A stretch of 21,592 nt of DNA from a virus. The notes under the pieces are model-generated. The model searched no databases. It was not told the DNA's origin and saw only the letters and a list, made by a program, of their open reading frames with translations. Both the position numbers and the translations under genes were made by a program. Shown here piece by piece: positions 11,232 through 20,035 of this stretch. The stretch is from positions 1 to 21,592 of the IMG/VR virus record IMGVR_UViG_3300023112_000110; one strand, 5' to 3'. The stretch's first letter is position 1. The number at the start of each line of letters is the position of its first letter.

Positions 11232-13297
11232 ATTGCTTCTTCGATGAAGTTACCTGAGATAGAGTAACCTTTTAGTTCGCCTGACTTGATTTTCTTCCAT
11301 GTATCTTCATCATTGATACGCATTGAAAGCATCCAAGTACCTTTAGGCACCTCAAAACCATATATAGAAGACTTGTCTTTTGTTGTATCTTCTACTATCC
11401 ATGATTCTAACAAGGTATTTGTTTGTACAATATTGCCATCATGGTCAATATCTGTATTGTTCTGGTAGTTCTTTGCGAAGAACTTTTCTGCGATATCTTT
11501 GATAGTATTCTCTGAGAAGTAAACGTAGTATTCTTGACCTAGTTCGTTACGTCTTTTGATCATCACTTTAGGTACCATTGCAGGTGCCACTACGATTCTT
11601 TGATCTTCATCAATAGTTTGGAAGTTCTGTTTAACTTTTGTTACAGCTTCTTCAACAACTTTAGTAAAACTATCTTTACCTATTGTTGTTTCTACTCCTG
11701 TTCTGATCAGTAGTGTTCTACCGCCAGCAGCTTTAAACATCTTGTATTCTATCCAACGGTGGTTACAGTTAGAACCGCCAGCGTATTTAAATACATCATA
11801 TGAACTTGCAGTAGCTCCTGCTCTATTTACAGCACCGCCGTTAACGGCCGCTACGGACATCCTATCGATATCTTCTGCAGAGAATACTTTAGTCCTAGAT
11901 AGACCAACCATAGCTCTACAGAACTTGCGTGAGTTGCTTTGTATAGGGCCTTCGTATTTGTATACTACTTTTGATTCTTCTTCTGCATCTCTCTTTGATA
12001 GAATATCTAGTGCTTTAACTGCATCTGCAACTGCTCCTACGGTTGTTTCTTCTGCAAACCCTTCTTCTGATAGATATGTAGTTAGTTTCTCATCAATCTC
12101 TTCTCCAAGTTTCTCTGCTTCTGCAAGTATTGCATCTTGTGCAAATTGTTGGTCCATTGACTCTACTTTTCTTTTAGACCATTCTAAGGCTTCAGGGCCA
12201 CCCCATAGTAGATATGATATTGTACCACAAGAAGTTGTATCAGATGGATCGTAGTATACCTCAGCGCGGCTCAGGTACGAGTACATACGTCTAACTGTAT
12301 CTTCTGATATAGGTTTACCTTGCGCAAGTTGCTGTGCTCTAACTTTACCAGTTTGTGTAGCACATTGATTGCCGATAGCTTCGTTTAGTGATATACCACG
12401 TTTAGCAGCATCTTTGATATATTGAGGGTAGTCGTCTATTGATTCAAATGTAACAGAATTGTTCACCGGTACACAGTTTGGTACTTCTTTACCATTCTTT
12501 GTTTTCATACCAATTGCTTCGTAACCAGGCCAACAAGCGTCGTCTAGGTCAAAACAATCTGTACAGAAATCTTCATGTACAAAGAAATCTTCTGCAGTAA
12601 ATGTAGCACGTAACTCTTCGTATTTAGCAGCTTTGTAAAACTTCTCAAGGAATTCATTCTTCTCATGACTTTCTTTCCAAGCCTTGTAAAGCTTTAGAGT
12701 TTGTAAAGAAGGTACAGTAGTTTCAAATTCTACTCTGTCTCCATCTACATTGTAGTATGGGAAACCTAGATTTGCATTGCGACCATCTACATAGTAGTCA
12801 TTGATATCTAGTATACCATCAAACTGTTCTGCTGATAGATCTATGATACGGCCATTTTCGTGTTGTACATACCAGTGTGTAGATTTAAAATCTATACCAT
12901 CTACTTTGTATTCCATACCTTTGATACATTTGAGGCTATACTGGCTTTCGTAACCACCTAACATGTAAAATACAAATTGTGCTATCTGGAAGCAGTAACC
13001 GAATGGGTACCCTGTATCAATACCTTTCTCTTCTAGTACTTTCATTTGTTCTCCGTGATCTACAGCTCCTTCACCGGCAGCACCGCCACCTGGTTTCTTG
13101 AATAGATCTACATTGTCATCTAGGAACTTCTTGTAGTTTTCGAAACCTTCGTTGTCTACATATAGTTCTACATCTTTTTCAAATGCAAACCATTCGTAAC
13201 CTATTGCTGGGTTCTCTACTAAAGATACCACGTCTACGCCTAACTCTTCTAGTTCTAGGTCTTGTTTTTTGATCAGTAGTTCTACAATCTTCTTCAT
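11228..13297 (-). CDS. Capsid maturation protease, XkdF-like, with large inserted domains
   Basis: A 689-residue multidomain protein. Residues 1-40 (VVSLVENPAIGYEWFAF) match the opening strand of XkdF/S78_2-type phage proteases, and residues ~565-689 match the rest: VVAPAMVPKVMIKR, YYVYFSENTIKDIAEKFF, DIDHDG (His619), ESWIVEDTTKDKSSIYGF, GTWMLSMRINDEDTWKKIKSG and GYSISGNF (Ser679/681). Between them are about 500 extra residues: a papain/NlpC-like segment with Cys102, His141 and Asp153 (about 84-160), a Cys segment (245-275), a phage-type ISLNEAIGNQCATQTGKVRAQQLA domain (~290-375), and a segment with Cys460 and a GGSNCNHRW motif (~450-515). The active residues are inferred by pattern. It precedes scaffold and capsid, the expected site for cleavage of the scaffold. 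Confidence 0.8.
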   Translation of the reverse strand: MKKIVELLIKKQDLELEELGVDVVSLVENPAIGYEWFAFEKDVELYVDNEGFENYKKFLDDNVDLFKKPGGGAAGEGAVDHGEQMKVLEEKGIDTGYPFGYCFQIAQFVFYMLGGYESQYSLKCIKGMEYKVDGIDFKSTHWYVQHENGRIIDLSAEQFDGILDINDYYVDGRNANLGFPYYNVDGDRVEFETTVPSLQTLKLYKAWKESHEKNEFLEKFYKAAKYEELRATFTAEDFFVHEDFCTDCFDLDDACWPGYEAIGMKTKNGKEVPNCVPVNNSVTFESIDDYPQYIKDAAKRGISLNEAIGNQCATQTGKVRAQQLAQGKPISEDTVRRMYSYLSRAEVYYDPSDTTSCGTISYLLWGGPEALEWSKRKVESMDQQFAQDAILAEAEKLGEEIDEKLTTYLSEEGFAEETTVGAVADAVKALDILSKRDAEEESKVVYKYEGPIQSNSRKFCRAMVGLSRTKVFSAEDIDRMSVAAVNGGAVNRAGATASSYDVFKYAGGSNCNHRWIEYKMFKAAGGRTLLIRTGVETTIGKDSFTKVVEEAVTKVKQNFQTIDEDQRIVVAPAMVPKVMIKRRNELGQEYYVYFSENTIKDIAEKFFAKNYQNNTDIDHDGNIVQTNTLLESWIVEDTTKDKSSIYGFEVPKGTWMLSMRINDEDTWKKIKSGELKGYSISGNFIEEAI

Positions 13298-13310
13298 AGT
13301 ATATGTATCT

Positions 13311-14867
13311 TTACAATCTTGCTAGATCGTCTAGTTTTTTGTTTGCTTCTTGTGATGATGTAACCTCAGACGCTACTACGTAAGCGCGTACAGGGCTACC
13401 TGATGAGCCACCTGATGGTGTAACAACGTTACTACCTTGGTTAAATAGTTCGTCGCTCACGTTAACTCCTTGTGTAGAGAAACTTGGAGCAGTTGGTGCT
13501 GAAGTTGCTCCTGCAGTTTCGCCACCTGGTGTCGTTGTCTTTAGTATATTCTTTACTTGTAGTAAACCTTGTGCTACTGTAGCTGCTGCCGCTATTTGAG
13601 GGAACGGAGGAGGAGCTGGAGTATTTGCCAAGGCATTTGTAGCAGCTTGGTAAGTATTGATAGTGGCTTGAGAGATAGCAGCCGCTTTACCCAACGCAGA
13701 CTGCTCACCAGCAATTGCAGTGATAGTAGAAAGAGCACTATTGGCAACATCAATTTTCGATTGCGCCACAGCATCCTCAAGGGCTTTCTTTTCCGCTGCT
13801 TCTGCTTCTGCAATTTGTATTGCTTTTTCTGAAGCTGCTTTTTGCTCTGCAAGATCTTTTTGTCTTTGCGCTTCTTTCTCCTCAGCTCTTTTCGCGTCTT
13901 CCTCTGCAGCTTTAACTTTCCTAGCTTCTTCCTCTTCGGCTGCTTTTCTCTTCTCTTCTTCTTCGGCTGCTCTGATTTCTCTAGCGACTCTTGCTGCATC
14001 ATATTCTACATTTTGTAACGTAGTAGTTTGGTCGATCAAGTCAGCTTGTAACTGTGCTATCTCTTCTTGCTTCTGACGTCTTTCTTCGAAGTTGTTGATG
14101 TTAACTAGTTCAGCTTTTGCTTGATCAAGTGCTAGTTTAGTTTCATCAATTGTATTCTGTTGAAGTGCTCTTGTTGCTGCGTTAACCTTGTCTAGTGCTT
14201 CTAAACGTTTTTCGGCACTCAACGTGCTATCTTCAAGTACTTTCTTGTTCTTCTCAATAGACTGGTTTAACTTCGCATTCTCAATGATGTTCTTCTGGCG
14301 TAGTTCTGATAGTTTACCCTCAGCTTCAAACTGCTTGTCAACTGCTTCTGTCGCTTCTACTACAGAGTCTTTTAGTACATCGAATGCTTCCGAAAATTTA
14401 CCACGTACTACTAAAGAGAATGCTTTAGAAACGTTAGTAACGATTGCACCAAGGCCAGCCATCACTTTCTTTAGTGCTTTAGCTCCACCTTCTAGGTTAG
14501 TAAAGTAGTCAATCAATGATACTACTGCTACTACTAGTAAACCGATACCAGTTGCTGCAATGGCGCCTTTCGCTATTCTACCGAAGTTCTTCGCAGCACC
14601 ACCAGCGGTCTTGAAGCCTTTGGCGAATTGACCAAGGTTCTTGAAACCGTTTTTGATACCACTACCAACTTCTTTTAGTGTGGCCTTGATGCCGTTTAAA
14701 CCTTCTTTTAGTTCTTTAGATTTTTTACTAAAGAAACCTTGTTCGTCTCCTGCATCTTTTGCAGCTTTTGCAGTGTCCCCTAACGCTTCGTTTAGTTCGT
14801 CTACCGAGTTGACAGTTTGTTGGATGCCATCAACTTCAAATGTGATTTTTACGTTCTTTTGTGCCAT
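13311..14867 (-). CDS. Tail tape measure protein
   Basis: A 518-residue helical protein. After an N-terminal strand region (residues 1-25), there are Lys/Gly-rich helical repeats (KNGFKNLGQFAKGFKTAGG), a hydrophobic segment about 103-122 (IAATGIGLLVVAVVSLIDYF) that may enter the host membrane, a long Lys/Glu/Ala coiled coil (about 195-370), and a Ser/Thr/Pro-rich C-terminus (QGVNVSDELFNQGSNVV...). This layout is typical of tape measure proteins that set tail length; fully helical, this length would predict a tail of roughly 75-80 nm (inference from 0.15 nm per residue). It lies after the tail-fibre-base genes, unlike the usual order of tape measure first. Its ATG lies exactly 7 bases after a TATATTTG box. 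Confidence 0.85.
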   Translation of the reverse strand: MAQKNVKITFEVDGIQQTVNSVDELNEALGDTAKAAKDAGDEQGFFSKKSKELKEGLNGIKATLKEVGSGIKNGFKNLGQFAKGFKTAGGAAKNFGRIAKGAIAATGIGLLVVAVVSLIDYFTNLEGGAKALKKVMAGLGAIVTNVSKAFSLVVRGKFSEAFDVLKDSVVEATEAVDKQFEAEGKLSELRQKNIIENAKLNQSIEKNKKVLEDSTLSAEKRLEALDKVNAATRALQQNTIDETKLALDQAKAELVNINNFEERRQKQEEIAQLQADLIDQTTTLQNVEYDAARVAREIRAAEEEEKRKAAEEEEARKVKAAEEDAKRAEEKEAQRQKDLAEQKAASEKAIQIAEAEAAEKKALEDAVAQSKIDVANSALSTITAIAGEQSALGKAAAISQATINTYQAATNALANTPAPPPFPQIAAAATVAQGLLQVKNILKTTTPGGETAGATSAPTAPSFSTQGVNVSDELFNQGSNVVTPSGGSSGSPVRAYVVASEVTSSQEANKKLDDLARL

Positions 14868-14874
14868 ATAGTAT

Positions 14875-14901
14875 CAAATATATTCTAGTCTCTGGTTGAA
14901 C
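14875..14901 (-). promoter_or_regulatory. GTTCAA-N13-TATATTTG motif before the tape measure gene
   Basis: On the minus strand GTTCAA (14896-14901) is followed 13 bases later by TATATTTG (14875-14882), which ends 7 bases before the ATG. The arrangement is identical, base for base in spacing, to that before the chaperone-like gene at 20696. Confidence 0.6.
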
Positions 14902-17336
14902 TACTCGTTACAACTAAAGCAGTCTGGGAATGTTTCTAGTACAACAGTATCGTGTGGTGATGTTGTGTGTGCGATGACCTCGTAGCAAATATCTACGTGA
15001 GCTACTCCTGACATTTTAACTGAGTCTCCAATAGCTATCAATGAATCATGTCGTGTTACTATAGAGTCTCCTGGGTTGTCACAAGATTGTACAGTATGGT
15101 AGTAGTATGTAAAACCACCAGTTGGAGTACCACCACCTCCAGTAACTACGACGTCATCAATACCTCCACCACTTGGCGTTGGGTTTCCGGCATTTGCAAA
15201 CGTTTCTACATCTAGGACCTTCACAAGGTCTACTTTAACTGTTGATGTTTCAGATAGTGGTGCATCGTATACCTTTAAGATTCTCCAGTACGAGTTCTTG
15301 ATGAATATGAGATCATCAAAAGAAAGTACACGCATATCCTGTGAATCAAGGTTAAAGTACCCTGTAAGCATTCTAGCTTCTTTAGAGTACAACTCTTGAA
15401 TGTATGTATTCCAATATTCTTCGTAAACTGATTTACCATCGTTAGGTCCTTGGAAGTATGTAGCATCTCTAAACCAATTTAGATTGATTGTGGTAGACGT
15501 TGTTGGGAAAACTGAATATGGTGTAAACCTTGGATAGTTCGTCGTATTGTGGACAACTGTGGTACCATCAGTGTAGTACCAGGCTTCGTTTAAACCTTGT
15601 GCAGCTAAACCATTCCAGAATAGTAGTCTTGGTTTGATCTTCATTGGTAGTTCTTGAAGGTGACCATGATCAGACTCTTCATCTCCTAGTTTAGCAAGGA
15701 ATGGTATCACAAACTCTGATGCTGCATCAAAGCCTTCTACAATATCTACAGGAGTAGGCGCAAAGATAGTCTCAACCTTTTTAGTACCTTGTAGTAAATC
15801 ATTTTTACTATCAAACTGTAAAGCACCATATGTACGACCTTCATTTTCTTGGAAAGGCTTGTTACGCATATCCTCATCTGGCTGATCTGTAAAATCAATC
15901 AACTGACTTTGTTCAAAGAATATTGGAGAAAGTTTAACAGTTTTAGAATTGTCAAGCTTGTTAGTCCAGTCAAGTCTGTCACCTGATGCAATGTAGTCTT
16001 TCCATGGTTTTACTTCAAACTCAAATTCATTGACACTTGAAGGTACCATCATCAACTTGAATTTAGTCAAGATTGATTTTAGGAAGTCTACACATTTAAC
16101 ATCGTACTTCATCAAAGAAGCAATAGACACCGAAGAAGGTGCTGTGGTTACATCCCATGAAGAATCTGCTTGTACCTCATTGTTAAAGGTACCATTCTCT
16201 ACTTTAACTTCTACTACAACCGCTTGTGAGGTACCTGTACCCGCTACTAGTGGTTCGAGTGTCATAGATAGTGTATCTGTTAGGTTGATCGCAAAGACAC
16301 CGAATGGTACTGTTACAGTTTTAGTATCGATGATGTTTGCACCTTGTCTAACTCTGATTGTGTAAGTAGGCGTAGGATGTGCTATAGATCTACCAATACG
16401 TAGATTTAAAGAAATAGCCATTGTATAGTTACCAGCTACTGGAGGGTAGTAGAAACCAAGGTTACTTGCAAATGCGTTAGCAGGGTCAGAGATCTCATTT
16501 GTAAACTCTACATATTCGAATGATTCAAATGGTCGTAGTGATTGGCCAGTTGATAGTGCTTCTAAAGTACCACCAGCTTGTTGAAATGTTGATGAAGCAT
16601 CTACTATAGTATCTATGTAAAGATCCTCAAATAGAGTTGTGTTAAAAAATGAATCTGAAGAGTATGAGTAACCTGTTTGTACAAAGACAGCATCGATGAT
16701 TGCCTTGGCTCTAACCATAGGTGTAAGCTGTGAAATGTTTAACGGGTGGTTAGACTTCTGAAATGAGTTAGTATGTTGTGAAGCATCTGCTATCTCTGCA
16801 AGTGATCCTGTGATAGTACCTGCATCATCATACTCATACCCTCTAACTGCTAGTGCATATCTAACATCACCGTTTGCAAGGGTACCTGCCCAAGAGTTCT
16901 GTACGTTTGTTAGTGTTAGCTCGTGGTTTAAACTTGTTAGGTTTAGATTGTTTAGAGTGATCTCACCAATTTGAGATGCAAAGTCTCTAGCTTCTCCAAA
17001 GAAGACTATCTCTAGGTCTACTTGTGAAGTCTCATCATTTACATATGCTGCTTGTATTCTGATATGGCCAGACTTGTAGAATAGGCCATCAATATGAATC
17101 TCAGCAACCACACGGCGCGTGATGTCAAAGTCTACTGTATTTACTTCGTACCACCATTGGAACACTTTAGAGTTGTTCTGTGTAGCCGGTATTCTAAAAG
17201 ACTGAGAGAACGCTGAGTTTACTCTTGGTAGGTCCGCTAAATCTTCTGCTGATAGTGTTAGCTTTAGAGGTTCTTCCTTGTAAAGGTCCAGTTCGTATCT
17301 GGCACCAGTATCGTCGTATACGTATATTTGTGTCAT
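14901..17336 (-). CDS. Large tail / baseplate protein (811 aa)
   Basis: An 811-residue structural protein. The N-terminus (MTQIYVYDDTGARYELDLYKEEPLKLTLSAEDLADLP) followed by SFRIPATQNNSKVFQWW and YKSGHIRIQAAYVNDETSQVDLEIVFFGE has the style of tail-tip/baseplate hub proteins that begin the distal tail. The middle has WTNKLDNSKTVKLSP and a long beta-rich body; the C-terminus is Gly-rich (TPSGGGIDDVVVTGGGG) and ends with a Cys-containing beta segment (EVIAHTTSPHDTVVLETFPDCFSCNE). It is adjacent to the 444-residue protein with a one-base gap and precedes the tape measure. No lysozyme or peptidase motif was recognised. Function is inferred from size and place. Confidence 0.6.
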   Translation of the reverse strand: MTQIYVYDDTGARYELDLYKEEPLKLTLSAEDLADLPRVNSAFSQSFRIPATQNNSKVFQWWYEVNTVDFDITRRVVAEIHIDGLFYKSGHIRIQAAYVNDETSQVDLEIVFFGEARDFASQIGEITLNNLNLTSLNHELTLTNVQNSWAGTLANGDVRYALAVRGYEYDDAGTITGSLAEIADASQHTNSFQKSNHPLNISQLTPMVRAKAIIDAVFVQTGYSYSSDSFFNTTLFEDLYIDTIVDASSTFQQAGGTLEALSTGQSLRPFESFEYVEFTNEISDPANAFASNLGFYYPPVAGNYTMAISLNLRIGRSIAHPTPTYTIRVRQGANIIDTKTVTVPFGVFAINLTDTLSMTLEPLVAGTGTSQAVVVEVKVENGTFNNEVQADSSWDVTTAPSSVSIASLMKYDVKCVDFLKSILTKFKLMMVPSSVNEFEFEVKPWKDYIASGDRLDWTNKLDNSKTVKLSPIFFEQSQLIDFTDQPDEDMRNKPFQENEGRTYGALQFDSKNDLLQGTKKVETIFAPTPVDIVEGFDAASEFVIPFLAKLGDEESDHGHLQELPMKIKPRLLFWNGLAAQGLNEAWYYTDGTTVVHNTTNYPRFTPYSVFPTTSTTINLNWFRDATYFQGPNDGKSVYEEYWNTYIQELYSKEARMLTGYFNLDSQDMRVLSFDDLIFIKNSYWRILKVYDAPLSETSTVKVDLVKVLDVETFANAGNPTPSGGGIDDVVVTGGGGTPTGGFTYYYHTVQSCDNPGDSIVTRHDSLIAIGDSVKMSGVAHVDICYEVIAHTTSPHDTVVLETFPDCFSCNE

Positions 17337-18671
17337 CTAGCCTCTTTGTATTTTCTGGTTGTTTGAGAATTCTACTGTTAGTTCGTGTTGGAATAGCTGG
17401 TTTCTTGCGTAGGTCTTCTCAGAGTACGAAGAAGTTGTGATTGTACAAGGTTCCCACTGGCCATTGATGTATAGTTGTACTGATGGCGAAATGTAAAGCT
17501 CTTGGAGCCACGTAGAGACGCTATCTTCCATCCAGTCAGTAGATAGGGTTACTCTAGTCATTGCATCGCTTGAGAATGTAGTTTTACCACGACCATGCTG
17601 GTCTATTGCAAACGAATCTGATGACCATGAGCCTAACACTTTAGTGTAGTTGTTTCTATTTGTGTTAGTAGTACTCGTGTTTCTTTTCTTGAAGTCCATA
17701 TAGTCTTTAACACCATATTGGTTCACAAACGATACAGTTACAGGGTCGAATCTTTCACAAGTATCGTCTACTGTAAATGTAGCTTCATAGATGATGTCGC
17801 CAAGGTAACCATCTGATAGTATCTCACTAAAGTCTAAACAGTCTGATATAGTTGTGTCCATACAGTGGTTGTAAGCATGTACATGTACAATGTATGATGC
17901 CCAGTTAGGATCCCACGTGATTCCACCATCTTGCTGGTTTTGTGGTCCTACACCGATTGTAGTGATTCTGTTGTCGTTAGTCTGGTTAACCGTCATATCT
18001 TGACAGTTAAGTCTCAGAGACGAACCCCATGATTGTCCAAGGGTATACACTGCATTTGATAGTGAAGTACCTGCTTCATTGAAGTATTCGATATGTACAA
18101 AGAATGGTGCTTCGTTAGGTCCCCAGTTAGGTCCTATATTTGTGTTAGTCGAAAAGAATGATAGCGTCTTGTATTCATTCGAACGTACCTTGTAGTCTTC
18201 TGGGTAGTTTGTTAACCAACTCAAAGGGCTAGCATACCTTGCATTTACATTCGAGTTTCTACAAGTATCATCACCTGGGTTAGGTAGAAAGTCTGTTAGG
18301 TCTTGGTTAACTACTCTCCAGTTGTCATATGAGTTGATCACGAACTTTGTAGTAGAGGTACCATCGATAGTTACTGTTGTTCCAGTCTCTGTACCATATT
18401 GTACTTGGTATGACACTAAAGCATCTGGCGTATCTGCTGCAAATGTAGTTTCTTCTAGGAATGCCGGTTTAAGGTACGATTGTACGATCTTCTGTACATC
18501 GAATATACCAACACCTTCTGGGTTTGCCGGTTGCTTGATAGTAGACACGATAGTGCCGTTTAACAGTACATTTAGTACGTATCTATCTTCTGTTGTTAAA
18601 CCATCTAGAACCCATACGTTTGGTACGTATGCTCCGTTGTATAGATTTGGTTGTTGTGAGATTGTTGCCAT
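17337..18671 (-). CDS. Tail structural protein (444 aa), possible distal tail/baseplate component
   Basis: A 444-residue beta-rich protein. It starts MATISQQPNLYNGAYVPNVWVLDGL, followed by YVLNVLLNGTIVSTIKQPANPEGVGIFDVQKIVQSYLKP, a segment found in this kind of Bacteroidota phage tail protein, and an ending NQLFQHELTVEFSNNQKIQRG. It has several Cys residues (CRNSNVNARY, RLNCQDMTV, HNHCMDTTISDCLDF, TVDDTCERFD) which could form metal or disulfide sites. Directly coupled to the 811-residue protein downstream. The position between gp10-like and baseplate-like genes supports a tail role; the precise component is uncertain. Confidence 0.55.
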   Translation of the reverse strand: MATISQQPNLYNGAYVPNVWVLDGLTTEDRYVLNVLLNGTIVSTIKQPANPEGVGIFDVQKIVQSYLKPAFLEETTFAADTPDALVSYQVQYGTETGTTVTIDGTSTTKFVINSYDNWRVVNQDLTDFLPNPGDDTCRNSNVNARYASPLSWLTNYPEDYKVRSNEYKTLSFFSTNTNIGPNWGPNEAPFFVHIEYFNEAGTSLSNAVYTLGQSWGSSLRLNCQDMTVNQTNDNRITTIGVGPQNQQDGGITWDPNWASYIVHVHAYNHCMDTTISDCLDFSEILSDGYLGDIIYEATFTVDDTCERFDPVTVSFVNQYGVKDYMDFKKRNTSTTNTNRNNYTKVLGSWSSDSFAIDQHGRGKTTFSSDAMTRVTLSTDWMEDSVSTWLQELYISPSVQLYINGQWEPCTITTSSYSEKTYARNQLFQHELTVEFSNNQKIQRG

Positions 18672-18672
18672 G

Positions 18673-19110
18673 TTAGTCTTCTAAAAGTGTGTTTACTATC
18701 AGGTCATCTAACCCTGAGATTGTATCAGCTGCTGATTGTACTCCGAATATACCTGGGTGTTTGATCTTGTTAAATTTAAAGTTAGTGATTCCGTTAGGTG
18801 TAGAACTCAAGTTCTGTAGTACTGAAAGAGGTAGACCAAACCCGGCTACCTTTGTTCCAGTTACTCCAAAGACTTGGAAGTACCCATATGCTTTCATCTC
18901 TAACGATAGTTTGTTGTTGTTTACGGTTGCTTGTATAGAGTTAGAAAGGCCGTATGTACGGTTAGTCTTTTTAGCGAATATCTGAGCACGTAACTGGTTT
19001 GGTAGTGCTCTAGCTATTTCGTTTAAACTAGTCGTTGTAGTTTCTTGTAGCTCTTCACCAAAGTTGGCCAAGTCTGCTAGTACTTCATCTAAACCTTCTA
19101 CTTCTACCAT
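18673..19110 (-). CDS. HK97 gp10-like tail completion / head-tail joining protein
   Basis: A 145-residue protein with the gp10-like layout. It has an N-terminal GLDEVLADLANFGEELQETTTTSLNEIARALPNQLRAQI helix pair, then the conserved-style RTYGLSNSIQATVNNNKLSLEMKAYGYFQVFGV segment, then GLPLSVLQNLS...NFKFNKIKHPGIFGVQSAAD. Such proteins complete the tail tube and join it to the head. The gene follows the tail terminator with almost no gap and is preceded by GAACTAAAATG, again an A-rich start. The call rests on family-style pattern and position. Confidence 0.65.
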   Translation of the reverse strand: MVEVEGLDEVLADLANFGEELQETTTTSLNEIARALPNQLRAQIFAKKTNRTYGLSNSIQATVNNNKLSLEMKAYGYFQVFGVTGTKVAGFGLPLSVLQNLSSTPNGITNFKFNKIKHPGIFGVQSAADTISGLDDLIVNTLLED

Positions 19111-19111
19111 T

Positions 19112-20035
19112 TTAGTTCTTGTATACTTTTAGTTCTGATCCTGCAAGTTGTGTACCTACATCACCTGGTACAGGCGGCGTAGCGTAGAACTGGTAGATCT
19201 TGTAGTAGTATTCCGCTCCTTCTGTAAAGTCTGCAGTAAACGTAGCCTTGAAGTTTTCTATCTTGCTTGATGAAACCCAAGGTCTTTCGAACGTTTGAAT
19301 CAAGTTAGCAGTAGATAGTCTGATACCGTATTTAAGTATACCAGAGCCATCTTGTGGTTCATTGAATGTAAAGTTCATATCAAACTCTAAAGTATATGAG
19401 CCTGTTGATTTTGGTCTAAATGAACGGTACGCTACTCCGTATTCTGGATCGTGGCCACGTTCTAGTATGTATGTAAGTCCATCTGTTGATAGCATTTCAA
19501 AGTTTGCAAACTCATCAGCTCCATCAGGGTACCCATCATAGTCTATGACTTCGTCTACATCGTTTCTTCTCCAGATGTTTGGTGTTCTTGGAATCGGTAG
19601 AACCGGTGCATCACATGCATCCAATTGGTCCGCAAGGGTTACTTGTAGATTTAGAGTAGCACCCGCTACTTCATCTTGGAACCTTTCACGGAATACCTGT
19701 ACTGATTGTGTTAAACTGATATCGCCATCAAAGGTTGTGTCAAACCGTAGGTCCGCTACAAGGTCATTGATGTACTGTACACAGTCTGATTGTACTTTGA
19801 GGATCTCTCTTGGTGTGATAGCCATCTCCATGATGATCAATGAGAACGTGTAAGTAACCGCTTGTTGTGCTCTTGAAATACCGTTAGGTAGTAGGAACGC
19901 ATACGGGTAGTCTGCACCGTCTCCATCTTGATCAAGTACTTTGATATCTGATAGCTGACCGTAACCGAAGTCGGCCAACATCTTGTGGCGATCAACGGCA
20001 TCTTCAATTCTATCTACGAGGCTTTTGTAAGTCAT
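19112..20035 (-). CDS. Tail terminator-like protein with extra C-terminal beta domain
   Basis: A 307-residue protein. Residues 1-150 (MTYKSLVDRIEDAVDRHKMLADFGYGQL, YPYAFLLPNGIS, YTFSLIIMEMAITPREILKVQSDCVQYINDLVADLR and SLTQSVQVFRERFQDEVAGATLNLQVTL) match the tail terminator (gpU/gp17-like) style in length and order. Residues 150-307 form a second, beta-rich domain with Pro/Trp-rich linker NIWRRNDVDE, Y-SFRPKSTGSYTLEFDMNFTF and YYKIYQFYAT, resembling a carbohydrate-binding or jelly-roll fold. The extra domain is unusual for a protein at the head-tail junction and could decorate the tail. It overlaps the upstream gene by 26 bases. Confidence 0.6.
   Translation of the reverse strand: MTYKSLVDRIEDAVDRHKMLADFGYGQLSDIKVLDQDGDGADYPYAFLLPNGISRAQQAVTYTFSLIIMEMAITPREILKVQSDCVQYINDLVADLRFDTTFDGDISLTQSVQVFRERFQDEVAGATLNLQVTLADQLDACDAPVLPIPRTPNIWRRNDVDEVIDYDGYPDGADEFANFEMLSTDGLTYILERGHDPEYGVAYRSFRPKSTGSYTLEFDMNFTFNEPQDGSGILKYGIRLSTANLIQTFERPWVSSSKIENFKATFTADFTEGAEYYYKIYQFYATPPVPGDVGTQLAGSELKVYKN

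Noticed and set aside
11742-12254. Plus-strand ORF of 170 residues opposite the protease
   Set aside because: No recognisable motif; the minus-strand protein has clear protease segments across the same bases.
13592-14076. Overlapping ORFs in other frames of the tape measure coiled coil
   Set aside because: Lys-rich or Ser/Ala-rich low-complexity products caused by the GCN/GAN/AAN codons of the real gene.
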